From contig CAZPBN010000002.1 of assembly GCA_964584935.1 (NCBI GenBank), positions 100,002-164,001 on the forward strand: DNA of 64,000 nucleotides, written 5' to 3'. The position numbers and the translations under genes are program-made. Of the stretch, positions 7,869 through 15,482 are shown piece by piece (the stretch's first letter is position 1; each line of letters begins with the position of its first letter). Below the pieces are notes generated by a model that saw only the letters and a list, made by a program, of their open reading frames with translations, searched no databases and was not told where the DNA came from. Origin of the DNA: CAZPBN01 sp964584935 (GTDB lineage Bacteria > Acidobacteriota > Aminicenantia > Aminicenantales > Aminicenantaceae).

Positions 7869-8642
7869 ATGAAAATTGCCATTTTAGGGGCAGGACGTAT
7901 GGGAACATGGTTTATTAAAGAGCTTTCCAGTGACCATGAATTGTGTTTTTATGATATTGATAATACTAAAGCGGCTAAGATTAGCCATATCCCTCAATTA
8001 AGGGATTATTCCGAACTGAAAACATTCGAACCTGAACTTCTTATCAATTCCGTGAGCATAAAAAATACGTTTGCTGCTTTTGAATCCGCTTCTTCTTTTA
8101 TACCTGAAAATTGTATTATTTCAGATATTATGTCTGTTAAAGGAGGAATATCAGATTATTATGAACAGTGCGGTTTTCCTTTTGCCTCCATCCATCCGAT
8201 GTTTGGACCAACCTTTACAAACACAAGTCCGCTTCATAATGAGAATGTGATAGTAATTGAGGAGTCTTGCCATAAGGGGGCCCGCTTTTTTAAAAATTTT
8301 TTTAAAAAACTGGAATTGAATATATTTGAATGTCCTTTCAGAGAGCATGATAAAATAATGGCTCATTCTTTAACATTACCTTTTGCTTCTGTAATGCTTT
8401 TTGCTGACTCTGTGGATGATTTTGGTGTGCCAGGCAGCACATTTAAAAAAATACTCAATATTGCAAAAGGATTACTTTCTGAAAATGAGAATCTACTTTC
8501 AGAGATTCTTTTGAATTCCTATTCCCTTCCCCAATTGGAAAAAATGGCAGCTAATCTTGAAGGTCTGAAAAAAATTATTGAAGACAAAGATAGTGGGAAA
8601 ATCAAGAAGTCCCTTGAAAAAATGAGAAAAAAAATTATGTAA
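7869..8642 (+). CDS. tyrA: Prephenate dehydrogenase
   Basis: A 257-residue NAD(P)-dependent enzyme that oxidatively decarboxylates prephenate to 4-hydroxyphenylpyruvate for tyrosine synthesis. The Rossmann motif GAGRMG is at residues 7-12. The substrate-site block S-I-H-P-M-F-G-P lies near 115-122, and H-D-K-I-M-A-H-S-L-T matches the family's conserved H-D-x-x-x-A-x-x-x-x-L-P segment. The ribosome-binding site AAAAGGAGG is very strong. Placement directly after chorismate mutase supports the assignment. It is somewhat shorter than many TyrA proteins (about 280-370) because no ACT or fused mutase domain is present. Confidence 0.88.
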   Translation: MKIAILGAGRMGTWFIKELSSDHELCFYDIDNTKAAKISHIPQLRDYSELKTFEPELLINSVSIKNTFAAFESASSFIPENCIISDIMSVKGGISDYYEQCGFPFASIHPMFGPTFTNTSPLHNENVIVIEESCHKGARFFKNFFKKLELNIFECPFREHDKIMAHSLTLPFASVMLFADSVDDFGVPGSTFKKILNIAKGLLSENENLLSEILLNSYSLPQLEKMAANLEGLKKIIEDKDSGKIKKSLEKMRKKIM

Positions 8643-8739
8643 ATTCATTTTACCTTATGTAAAGATATTTTTGATCAAATTTGGAAATTGCTGGCAAGTG
8701 AAAGGGGATAACTTAATTTTTTTAAAGAACTTAGAGAAT

Positions 8740-8757
8740 TGGCATAAATTATGCTTA
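8740..8757 (+). promoter_or_regulatory. Sigma54 (-24/-12) promoter of the receiver-only regulator
   Basis: TTGGCATAAATTATGCTT has GG (8741-8742) and GC (8753-8754) separated by ten bases. Its outer parts are the same as in the site at 2794. The core GCATAAATTATGC is also a perfect palindrome. The predicted start near 8766 leaves a 38-base leader before the ATG at 8804. Confidence 0.7.
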
Positions 8758-8803
8758 ATTTAATGATGAAATAATCAAAGAGTGCTATTGAGGATAGAAA
8801 GAA

Positions 8804-9172
8804 ATGATGAAAAAGAAAGTTCTTGTGGTTGATGATGAAGAATCAATTAGAAAGACATTTTTTCTAATACTAAGCAACAATTGCCATGTGTTTATGGCAA
8901 AAAATTCAAAGGAAGCATTTTACACTTTAGAAAAAGTGAAGCTTGATTTAATCATTGCCGATTTAAAGTTACCAGGTATCAGTGGACTAGATATGATCGC
9001 TAAATTTCGTGAATCAGGTTTTAAGGGAGAAGTGATCTTGATATCTGCTTATCCGGAAATGATAGAAAAAGAAAGACTTAAATATCTGGCAATTAAACGG
9101 GTTTTTGTCAAGCCTTTGGACCTGGGGGAGATTTGTAAATCCGTGGATTGCCTTCTTTATTCGAACAATTGA
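8804..9172 (+). CDS. Receiver-only response regulator (CheY-like)
   Basis: The 122-residue protein is a single REC domain with the acidic pair D-D-E near residues 11-13, phospho-acceptor Asp53 in LIIADLKLPG, the conserved Ser in LISAYPE and Lys in FVKPL. No output domain follows, so it must act by protein contact or as a phosphate sink. No kinase is adjacent. Its own sigma54-type promoter, nearly identical to that of the kinase/regulator operon 6 kb upstream, suggests that it is controlled by that NtrC-type regulator and could feed back on its kinase (inference). Confidence 0.85.
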   Translation: MMKKKVLVVDDEESIRKTFFLILSNNCHVFMAKNSKEAFYTLEKVKLDLIIADLKLPGISGLDMIAKFRESGFKGEVILISAYPEMIEKERLKYLAIKRVFVKPLDLGEICKSVDCLLYSNN

Positions 9173-9314
9173 AAAGGATCTATGGTGAGTAAGTCGGTGG
9201 CACATAAAGAGACAAAAATAATTAAAAACAGCTTTAAAAATAGTTTTTCTATAAATATCCATCCGAGTTGGTATTCTTTCAAATAGACTTCCTTCTTTTA
9301 TTCCGGTATTATTA

Positions 9315-9809
9315 ATGACTAACATGAGTAATAAAATTAAGTATTGCCTTTATTGTGGCTCTGAATTGAAGATAAAAGAAATTGAAGGCCAGAAAAGGGA
9401 ATATTGTTCTTCCTGTTCATGGATTTATTATAAAAATCCCATCCCCAGTGTGGCTGCCCTGGTTGAAAATGAGAAATATGAGATTCTTTTTATAAGAAGA
9501 GCGGTTGAGCCAGAGAAAGGAAAATGGGCGCTTCCTTCCGGATTTGTCGAGATTGATGAAACCCCAGAAAAAGCCTGTCTCAGGGAGCTTAAAGAGGAGA
9601 CAGGGCTTAATGGGAAAATCGTAAGGTTGATTGGGATCTTTTCACAAAAATCCTGTATATATGAGAATGTTCTTATCATTGGATATAAAGTTGAGGCAAA
9701 GGGAAAAACAATCCCTGGTTCTGATTCCCTGGATGCCAAATATTTTTCCTTGAATCATCTTCCCCAGATCCCTTTTTCTAGCCATAGGAAAATCATTATG
9801 CGCAGGTGA
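9315..9809 (+). CDS. NUDIX hydrolase with N-terminal zinc ribbon
   Basis: The 164-residue protein begins with a four-cysteine zinc ribbon (CLYCGS, then YCSSCSW, residues about 11-34) and continues into a NUDIX domain. The Nudix box G-F-V-E-I-D-E-x7-R-E-L-K-E-E-T-G-L near residues 75-97 matches G-x5-E-x7-R-E-U-x-E-E-x-G-U completely. Ribbon-plus-NUDIX proteins include NudC-like NADH pyrophosphatases and ADP-ribose or nucleotide pyrophosphatases; the NudC-specific SQPWPFPxS motif is absent, so the substrate is open. An alternative start is the Met four codons in. It lies 4 bp before the DUF89 gene, so the two are probably co-transcribed. Confidence 0.85.
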   Translation: MTNMSNKIKYCLYCGSELKIKEIEGQKREYCSSCSWIYYKNPIPSVAALVENEKYEILFIRRAVEPEKGKWALPSGFVEIDETPEKACLRELKEETGLNGKIVRLIGIFSQKSCIYENVLIIGYKVEAKGKTIPGSDSLDAKYFSLNHLPQIPFSSHRKIIMRR

Positions 9810-9813
9810 AACA

Positions 9814-10647
9814 ATGAAATCCTATCTAGATTGTTATCCATGTTTTTTCAAACAAGCCATTAACACCTCAAGGATGATTTCATCTGAAGATGAGATGATA
9901 TGGCAAATTTTAAACAAAATAAGTCTTGCAATCCCCCGGATTCCATATGGAGCCTCTCCTCCTGAAATAGGAAGGGAAGTTTACAGAATTATATCCGAGG
10001 AAACAGGGATCAGGGATCCTTTTAGAACAAAGAAGCAAGAATGCATCCAGAAAGCTCTTTCTTTATACTCCGATTTACAGGATAAAATAAAAAATTCAAA
10101 AGACCGGTTGATGACAGCCATAAGACTCTCCATCGCCGGGAATGTGATTGATTTTGGAGCAAACTCAAGTTTTGATTTGGAAAGAGATATTGATGAAATA
10201 TTGGACAGAAAATTGGCTATCAATCATTATGAGGAATTTTGCAAGAGGCTGAAAAAAGCAGACCATGTTTTTTTTATTGCTGATAATGCTGGAGAAACTG
10301 TCTTTGACCGCCTTTTGATTGAAGAACTGGGAAAACCCGTCATCTATGTGGTTCGAGAAAAGCCCATCATAAATGATGCCATACATGAAGATGCCGTCAA
10401 TTCAGGGCTTGATAAAGTTGCCACCATTATATCCTCTGGTTGTGATACACCAGGTACAATATTGGAATATTGTTCTGAGGAGTTTCTGGATTACTATAAA
10501 TCCACAGATTTTATCATAAGCAAAGGTCAGGGAAATTATGAGGGGCTCTCTGATGAGGATCGTCCCATATTTTTTCTTCTCAAAGCAAAATGTAGGGTGA
10601 TCGCCCACGATATTGGAGTCAAAAAAGGCAGTATCATATTAGCTTAA
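9814..10647 (+). CDS. DUF89 / ARMT1-like metal-dependent phosphatase
   Basis: 277 residues of the DUF89 family, proposed damage-control phosphatases that hydrolyse phosphorylated metabolites. Visible hallmarks are the N-terminal D-C-Y-P-C-F (residues 5-10, the CxxC of the archaeal/bacterial subgroup), A-D-N-A-G-E near 157-162 with metal-binding Asp and Asn, the S-S-G-C-D-T-P-G segment, and S-K-G-Q-G-N-Y-E near 225-232. The length is usual. It begins 4 bp after the NUDIX gene. Both may be house-cleaning enzymes for damaged metabolites, which would explain the pairing (inference). Confidence 0.85.
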   Translation: MKSYLDCYPCFFKQAINTSRMISSEDEMIWQILNKISLAIPRIPYGASPPEIGREVYRIISEETGIRDPFRTKKQECIQKALSLYSDLQDKIKNSKDRLMTAIRLSIAGNVIDFGANSSFDLERDIDEILDRKLAINHYEEFCKRLKKADHVFFIADNAGETVFDRLLIEELGKPVIYVVREKPIINDAIHEDAVNSGLDKVATIISSGCDTPGTILEYCSEEFLDYYKSTDFIISKGQGNYEGLSDEDRPIFFLLKAKCRVIAHDIGVKKGSIILA

Positions 10648-10787
10648 TTTATTGCCAATTTCATGCTTTTTGAAAGAAATATGTTAAAATGGAGTTCAAT
10701 ATTGGAATTTAAGCCTATGAGAGTATGAATATGGGGAAGATAAAAATGGTAAATTTTCAGTAAGCTGAATGCCAAAATAATTCGTTT

Positions 10788-10816
10788 TTGAGTTCATTAA
10801 GAGATTGGTTTATACT
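10788..10816 (+). promoter_or_regulatory. Sigma70-type promoter of the polyamine pair
   Basis: TTGAGT (10788-10793), a 17-bp spacer and TATACT (10811-10816) form a good housekeeping promoter. Transcription would start near 10823, followed by AAAGGAG at 10838-10844 and the ATG at 10854. Confidence 0.65.
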
Positions 10817-10853
10817 AATCAAAATTCATTTTACTAAAAAGGAGTAAACTTCT

Positions 10854-11408
10854 ATGATTATACCAGTAAAGATGTTTTTTACAAAAGGAAAAGGAATTCA
10901 TAGAGAGTATTTGCAGTCTTTTGAAGATGCTCTTCGAAGTGCTGAAATAGAACTATATAATATTGTTTCTGTATCCAGTATATTTCCTCCGAAATGCAAG
11001 ATTGTATCAAAAAAAGAGGGATTGAAACTCCTTAAACCCGGTCAAATAATTCACTGCGTCATGGCAAAGAATTCCACAAATGAGCCGAATAGAGTCCTTG
11101 CTTCCTCCATAGGATTAGCGCTTCCAACAGACAACGAAACCCATGGTTATCTTTCGGAACATCATTCATTTGGTGAGACAGAAACAAAAGCGGGAGATTA
11201 TGCAGAAGACCTTGCAGCGTCTATGCTTGCAAGCAATTTGGGAATAATATTTGATGTTGATAAAGCGTGGGATGAGAAAAAGCAAGAATTCAAAATGAGT
11301 GGGAAAATTGTCAAAACAAGAAATATCACCAAAAGTGCCAAAGGAGATCTGAATGGAAAATGGACCACTGTGATAGCGGCGGCTGTGTTTATTTGCGAGA
11401 ATATATGA
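10854..11408 (+). CDS. pdaD: Pyruvoyl-dependent arginine decarboxylase
   Basis: The 184-residue protein decarboxylates arginine to agmatine using a self-made pyruvoyl group rather than PLP. The cleavage motif is present as V-S-V-S-S-I-F-P-P, so autocleavage between Ser41 and Ser42 would leave a pyruvoyl at residue 42. Other family blocks are G-L-A-L-P-T-D and the glutamate-rich E-H-H-S-F-G-E-T near 102-109. Length and layout match the archaeal/Chlamydia-type enzyme. It overlaps the deoxyhypusine-synthase-like gene by 4 bp (ATGA), so translation is probably coupled and agmatine or a derivative may feed that enzyme. Confidence 0.9.
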   Translation: MIIPVKMFFTKGKGIHREYLQSFEDALRSAEIELYNIVSVSSIFPPKCKIVSKKEGLKLLKPGQIIHCVMAKNSTNEPNRVLASSIGLALPTDNETHGYLSEHHSFGETETKAGDYAEDLAASMLASNLGIIFDVDKAWDEKKQEFKMSGKIVKTRNITKSAKGDLNGKWTTVIAAAVFICENI

Positions 11409-12478
11409 AGAAAAAAATGAAACAAAAGCCAAGAAATCAAGATAGGTATTCAGACGGATCCGATTTGGAACTGGGGCCTTCTAAGTCTTTAGATATCAAT
11501 AGAACAAGCAGTGCTTTAAAAATGGTTCTGGAGATGAGGGATACGGCATTTGGAGGAAGAGAACTAGGAAAAGCTCATGAAGTTTTATATGAAATGTTTA
11601 ATGATTCTGATTGTTTTGTTACAGGAACATTTTCAGGAGCAATGACTGTTGCCAAAATGGGATTAATGATAAGTGAAATGATTGACAGAGGGATGTTGAA
11701 TGCTGTGGTGACCACAGGGGCTGTATTGGTTCATGGTATTATTGAAACAATTGGATTGTCTCATTTCAAGTGTAGCCCAAAAAATAATGACTCAGAAAAT
11801 TTTTATAAGGGATACAATAGAATATATGATACGATTGAGCTTGAAAACAATCTGGAGCAGGTGGAAGAAGTTGTAAAAACTGTTCTAAACCAATGGGATT
11901 GTTCAAAATCACTATCCAGCAAGAGTTTGTGTGAAGAGATGGGGAGATATCTAGTAAAAAATAGTAAAGGAAGAGGAATACTCAAATCGGCCTTCCATAA
12001 AAATATACCTGTTTATGTTCCCGCTTTGACTGATTCAGAGTTAGGACTGGATATCAATCTTTTCAGAAAAACGCGGATGTTAAACGGGGAGAGTCCTTTG
12101 GTCTTTAATGTTTTTGATGATGTGGACGATTATGCTGATAGGATTATAAATAGTAAAACGATGGGGATTTTTACTATAGGTGGTGGGGTTCCGAGGAATT
12201 GGGCTCAACAGGTTGCTCCCTATTTGGATATTATGAATCGAAAACTGGATAAAAAGATCACACCAAAGAGATTCAAATATGCAGTGAGAATATGCCCTGA
12301 GCCGGTTCAGTGGGGAAGTCTCAGTGGTTGCACATATAGTGAATGTGTTTCCTGGGGAAAAATGGTGCCAGAAGAACAAGGAGGAATGTGGGCAGAAGTC
12401 ATGGCTGATGCAACCATAGCCTGGCCTTTATTATTGAGGTCTCTTATCGAAAGATTGGAACTAGAGAAAAAATCATAA
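11405..12478 (+). CDS. Deoxyhypusine synthase-like (possible homospermidine synthase) protein
   Basis: With the ATG at 11405 the protein has 357 residues; an in-frame codon at 11360 would overlap the previous gene by 49 bp and is less likely. It has the deoxyhypusine synthase fold signatures: V-T-G-T-F-S-G-A-M-T near the N-terminus, V-T-T-G-A with H-G-I-I-E, G-G-G-V-P-R-N-W, and the C-terminal V-S-W-G-K-M with catalytic Lys319, equivalent to Lys329 of human DHS. True DHS modifies eIF5A, which bacteria lack. Bacterial relatives are reported to use the same chemistry for small polyamines such as homospermidine. The overlap with arginine decarboxylase strongly suggests a polyamine role; the exact substrates are inference. 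Confidence 0.85.
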   Translation: MKKKMKQKPRNQDRYSDGSDLELGPSKSLDINRTSSALKMVLEMRDTAFGGRELGKAHEVLYEMFNDSDCFVTGTFSGAMTVAKMGLMISEMIDRGMLNAVVTTGAVLVHGIIETIGLSHFKCSPKNNDSENFYKGYNRIYDTIELENNLEQVEEVVKTVLNQWDCSKSLSSKSLCEEMGRYLVKNSKGRGILKSAFHKNIPVYVPALTDSELGLDINLFRKTRMLNGESPLVFNVFDDVDDYADRIINSKTMGIFTIGGGVPRNWAQQVAPYLDIMNRKLDKKITPKRFKYAVRICPEPVQWGSLSGCTYSECVSWGKMVPEEQGGMWAEVMADATIAWPLLLRSLIERLELEKKS

Positions 12479-12485
12479 ATGTATT

Positions 12486-12520
12486 CTGTAGGACCCGATC
12501 CCAATATCGGGCCTATACAG
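12486..12520. terminator. Strong imperfect hairpin after the polyamine genes
   Basis: CCCGAT (12494-12499) pairs perfectly with ATCGGG (12506-12511) around a six-base loop, and the stem continues outward through GG/CC and CTGTA/TACAG with small bulges. It begins eight bases after the stop codon. There is no T-run on either strand, so it is either a 3' stabilising structure or a Rho-associated end rather than a classical intrinsic terminator. The remaining 12521-12836 shows only AT-rich spacer. Confidence 0.45.
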
Positions 12521-12836
12521 TCATCATAAGATATCAAACATCAGATGCAAATAATGTTGTCAGACATTAAATAGAAGAATTGAAATAATTCTTAAAAATA
12601 ATTGTATAAAATAAAAGGAATGGTGATAAAGGGAATATCCTATTCCAATCAATGAGGTGGTATAAATAAAAATAAGGCATAAATGATATTTGAAAAAGAC
12701 TCCCTCATTTTTTATGGAAACCAAGGATGTAGATGAGGAATGGAATAAAATATTAGTTTCAGGTGTCTAAATAAAGAGGAAAAGTGTGTGAGGTGTATTT
12801 TTAGAGAATGTCAATGGAGCTTGGGAAAAACTAAAA

Positions 12837-13409
12837 TTGGATGAAAAACAATTACTCGTAGAGGCGCGAAATGGAAGTCATAAAGCGTTCAAAAGCATTA
12901 TTATGAATTACCAAGGAAAAATAGATGCTACAGTGACAGGAATGCTTGGATTCTGTCCTGAAGTTGAAGACATTGGTCAAGAAACATTTATCCGGTTTTT
13001 CAGGTCTATTCATAAATTCCGGGAAGAGTCTAGTATTAGGACGTACTTAACTCGCATAGCGATTAATTTGAGTTTGAACGAGTTGAGGCGGCGGAAGAGG
13101 CAGAAAATGATGGTTCATTCTAAAAAGGAAGAGAAAATTAATAATTTCCCTGATGCTAAAAATTCAGAGAGTAAGGAAGAAGTCCATAAGATCGTCCATA
13201 ATGGTTTGCAAAAGTTGCATCCTAGATACCGGAGTGTTCTTGTTTTGAGGCTTATTGATGGATACACAACCAAGGAAACATCTGAAATTTTGAATTTGCC
13301 TCATGGAACGGTGTTGTCTCGGTTAGCCCGGGGACAAGAAAAATTGAGGAAAATACTCACACCGTTATATAAAAGTAATAGAAATGAAAAAGGGGATAAG
13401 AATGAATAA
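12837..13409 (+). CDS. ECF-type RNA polymerase sigma factor
   Basis: 190 residues with sigma region 2 (about 12-85: V-E-D-I-G-Q-E-T-F-I-R-F-F-R, then F-R-E-E-S-S-I-R-T-Y-L-T-R-I-A) and region 4 (about 130-180: V-L-V-L-R-L-I-D-G-Y-T-T-K-E-T-S-E-I-L, G-T-V-L-S-R-L-A-R-G). No region 1 or 3 is present, as expected for extracytoplasmic-function factors. The likely start is TTG at 12837, since no ATG lies in frame nearby; initiation is therefore uncertain. The next gene, an anti-sigma factor, overlaps its end by 8 bp. Two LTXXQ-type periplasmic proteins follow, pointing to envelope or metal stress. Confidence 0.85.
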   Translation: MDEKQLLVEARNGSHKAFKSIIMNYQGKIDATVTGMLGFCPEVEDIGQETFIRFFRSIHKFREESSIRTYLTRIAINLSLNELRRRKRQKMMVHSKKEEKINNFPDAKNSESKEEVHKIVHNGLQKLHPRYRSVLVLRLIDGYTTKETSEILNLPHGTVLSRLARGQEKLRKILTPLYKSNRNEKGDKNE

Positions 13410-13815
13410 AAAAGATTTAAAATTGCTTTATCGTTCCTTTGAAGTGGAATTGGATCCAAAAGAACGAAAAAGACTGAAGGAAGCCTTGAACAATAATCCA
13501 GAGCTGAGAAAAATGAGAAAAGAAATCGTTTCCCAACGCCAGAAAATTGCAGAAAGTGTCTCCCCTTCATTTTCTTTCTTTTTTGCTGAAAAAGTGATGA
13601 ATAGATTTGTTTCTGAGAGAAAAGAAAAAAATAGCACCGAATATTTTTATGAAATTCTCAAGAGGGTTTTCAGGCCGGTCGCGATAGCAAGTGCGGTTAT
13701 CCTGTTAATACTTATTACCTTTAATCTCAAAATCGGGGATAATATCGCTGTTGAAGAGGTGTTCTACTCCACAGATACCACTTATTCGGAATTAGAGAAA
13801 ATGCCCTTGTTTTAA
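13402..13815 (+). CDS. Membrane-anchored anti-sigma factor
   Basis: From the ATG at 13402 (preceded by AAAAGGGG) the protein has 138 residues: a charged cytoplasmic N-terminal half of about 90 residues, one transmembrane helix (about 97-113, AIASAVILLILITF) and a short periplasmic tail. This is the architecture of anti-sigma factors that hold an ECF sigma at the membrane. No zinc-binding H-x3-C-x2-C motif is visible, so it is not a ZAS-type factor. The overlap with the sigma gene and single-TM topology are the main evidence. An upstream in-frame ATG at 13384 is possible but lies deeper inside the sigma gene. Confidence 0.75.
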   Translation: MNKKDLKLLYRSFEVELDPKERKRLKEALNNNPELRKMRKEIVSQRQKIAESVSPSFSFFFAEKVMNRFVSERKEKNSTEYFYEILKRVFRPVAIASAVILLILITFNLKIGDNIAVEEVFYSTDTTYSELEKMPLF

Positions 13816-13829
13816 AAGGAGAAGCCAAG

Positions 13830-14495
13830 ATGATGAACATTAAGACCAAAACAACTTTAATCATAATATTGACTCTGATTATTGGAATAGCTGTTGGAGC
13901 ATTTCTTAATCGTGCATTCATTCAACACCGCATTAAAAAAGTTTTTTCCCGAATGGATCCCAAACATATGGTTTCATTTTATGAGCACATAATCCAACCG
14001 GAGGAAAAACAATCAAAGCAGCTTCGCCACATACTGGATGAGTATGCAAAGAGAATCGCAGAAATACGGAAAAGCACACAGGAGCAATTGAGGATCACAA
14101 ATGAATTTTTTATGGAGGAAATGGATAGATTATTGACTCCTGAACAGAAAAAACGCATGAGAGAAAGCAGAGGGTTTGGAAGATGGGGAGGGAGAATGCC
14201 CCGGCAATTTGGTGGACCTCCTCGGATAATAAAAAGCATCAATCTTGAAGTCAAATGGTTGAACAATCAATTGTCTTTATCAAGGGAGCAAGTTTTTAAA
14301 ATCAGAAATGTCCTCATAAGATTTCACACCAGACCGATAAACCAAAGAAATGAAATGTGGAGAACAAATAGGAAAGAAAGAGAATTCATGGTTATTCAGG
14401 ATTTCCTTAATGAGAAGCAAAAGAAAATTTTTCAAAAGATTAAGCAGGATTGGCAAAAAAAAAGAGAGGAAATATACTTAAGACGTCAGAAGTAA
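13830..14495 (+). CDS. Membrane-tethered Spy/CpxP-like periplasmic sensor protein
   Basis: 221 residues with an N-terminal transmembrane anchor (about 8-26) and a mostly helical, Arg/Lys/Glu-rich periplasmic part. The segment L-T-P-E-Q-K-K-R-M near 105-113 is the LTXXQ signature of the Spy/CpxP/CnrX group, which act as periplasmic chaperones or metal sensors that keep an anti-sigma or kinase inactive. A Gly/Arg/Pro-rich linker (GFGRWGGRMPRQFGGPP) separates two helical halves. AAAAGGAG precedes tandem ATGs at 13830 and 13833. Its position right after the anti-sigma gene is like CnrX in the cnrYXH system, so it may be the sensor of this cassette (inference). Confidence 0.7.
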   Translation: MMNIKTKTTLIIILTLIIGIAVGAFLNRAFIQHRIKKVFSRMDPKHMVSFYEHIIQPEEKQSKQLRHILDEYAKRIAEIRKSTQEQLRITNEFFMEEMDRLLTPEQKKRMRESRGFGRWGGRMPRQFGGPPRIIKSINLEVKWLNNQLSLSREQVFKIRNVLIRFHTRPINQRNEMWRTNRKEREFMVIQDFLNEKQKKIFQKIKQDWQKKREEIYLRRQK

Positions 14496-14685
14496 GATGC
14501 CAGAAAAATAGAGATAAGAACTTGGCTTATACTCCCCCCTTTTCAATCCGTAAGAACATGGTTTTTCCAATGGTAGAGAGCTCTATGAGCTAGGATAACT
14601 TCCTCCCCAAAAATAGTTGGAATAAAAATGATTATGAGATTGTCTAAAAGATGAAGAAAAAAAATGATTTGAAAGGAGAAAAAAA

Positions 14686-15243
14686 ATGAAAAAAATCACC
14701 ACAGTCTTTTTAGTCATCACAAGTTTATTTTTGTTTGTCTCAGTGATCTTTGCTCAACCGCACAGAGGCGGGGTCAATCGAAGAGGAGTTGTTGGACAAA
14801 GAATGACGGGCAGACACATGCAGGGGAGGATTTTGAATTTGCTTAGAGTCAAAAAAGATGAGTTGAACATCACTGATGAACAGCTTGAGAACATAAAAGC
14901 CTTAATGTTTGAACGGGAAGAAAGGATGATCGAATATAGAAGTTCAATGAATAAAAAACGCTTAGAATTGAAAAAGCTCTTACATGATGCCAAAAACCGG
15001 GATTATCAAAAGATTAAGGATTTGTTGTCCCAACGATCAGAAATCCGAAATAATTTATTCATTGAAGGAATGAAAACAAGAGAAGATATTTATAATGTTT
15101 TGACTCCTGAACAGAAACAAGCCATAAAAGCAGCCATTGAAGAACGCTGGGAAAAAAGGAAGCCGTTGATATTGAGAAGAAGGCTTTTAAAAGAAAGAGA
15201 GGGGAGAGGCTTCCTTCCACGGATAAGACGGTTTCAAAAATAA
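14686..15243 (+). CDS. Spy/CpxP-like LTXXQ periplasmic protein
   Basis: 185 residues with a cleavable-type signal peptide (hydrophobic core about 6-22, then FAQPHRGG) and a long helical region bearing two LTXXQ-like elements: N-I-T-D-E-Q-L near 63-69 and V-L-T-P-E-Q-K-Q-A near 139-147. That pairing is the signature of Spy/CpxP proteins, periplasmic chaperones induced by envelope stress. AAAGGAG precedes the ATG. It lies 190 bp after the previous Spy-like gene, leaving room for its own promoter, and is followed by an intrinsic terminator. It is a plausible output of the ECF system just upstream. Confidence 0.8.
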   Translation: MKKITTVFLVITSLFLFVSVIFAQPHRGGVNRRGVVGQRMTGRHMQGRILNLLRVKKDELNITDEQLENIKALMFEREERMIEYRSSMNKKRLELKKLLHDAKNRDYQKIKDLLSQRSEIRNNLFIEGMKTREDIYNVLTPEQKQAIKAAIEERWEKRKPLILRRRLLKEREGRGFLPRIRRFQK

Positions 15244-15320
15244 TGATGCAAGTTAGAGCCAGTTAGCCTTGCTTCTCCTTAATCGGTCACACAGGTTTTA
15301 TCCTTAAAGTCCTCTGAAAG

Positions 15321-15356
15321 GCCGGAAGAATGATTTTCATTCTTCCGGCTTTTTTA
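15321..15356 (+). terminator. Intrinsic terminator after the ECF/Spy cassette
   Basis: A perfect 13-bp stem (GCCGGAAGAATGA at 15321-15333, complement at 15337-15349) with a TTT loop is followed by TTTTTT. It closes the cassette on the plus strand. Confidence 0.93.
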
Positions 15357-15482
15357 TTATTATTTCCTTTATCCATAAAAAATTGATTGAAATGTTACCA
15401 GCTTTTTTAATATTATAATTTATGTTGTTTATTTGAGTAAACGAATATTCATTTTTATTTAAAGGAGAAAAAGGAGATAACT

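Noticed and set aside
8649..8663. TTTAC-N5-GTAAA inverted repeat upstream of the second sigma54 promoter
   Set aside because: I compared it with TGTAAA-N5-TTTACA at 2706 as a shared activator site, but the half-sites are in the opposite order, so it is not the same palindrome.
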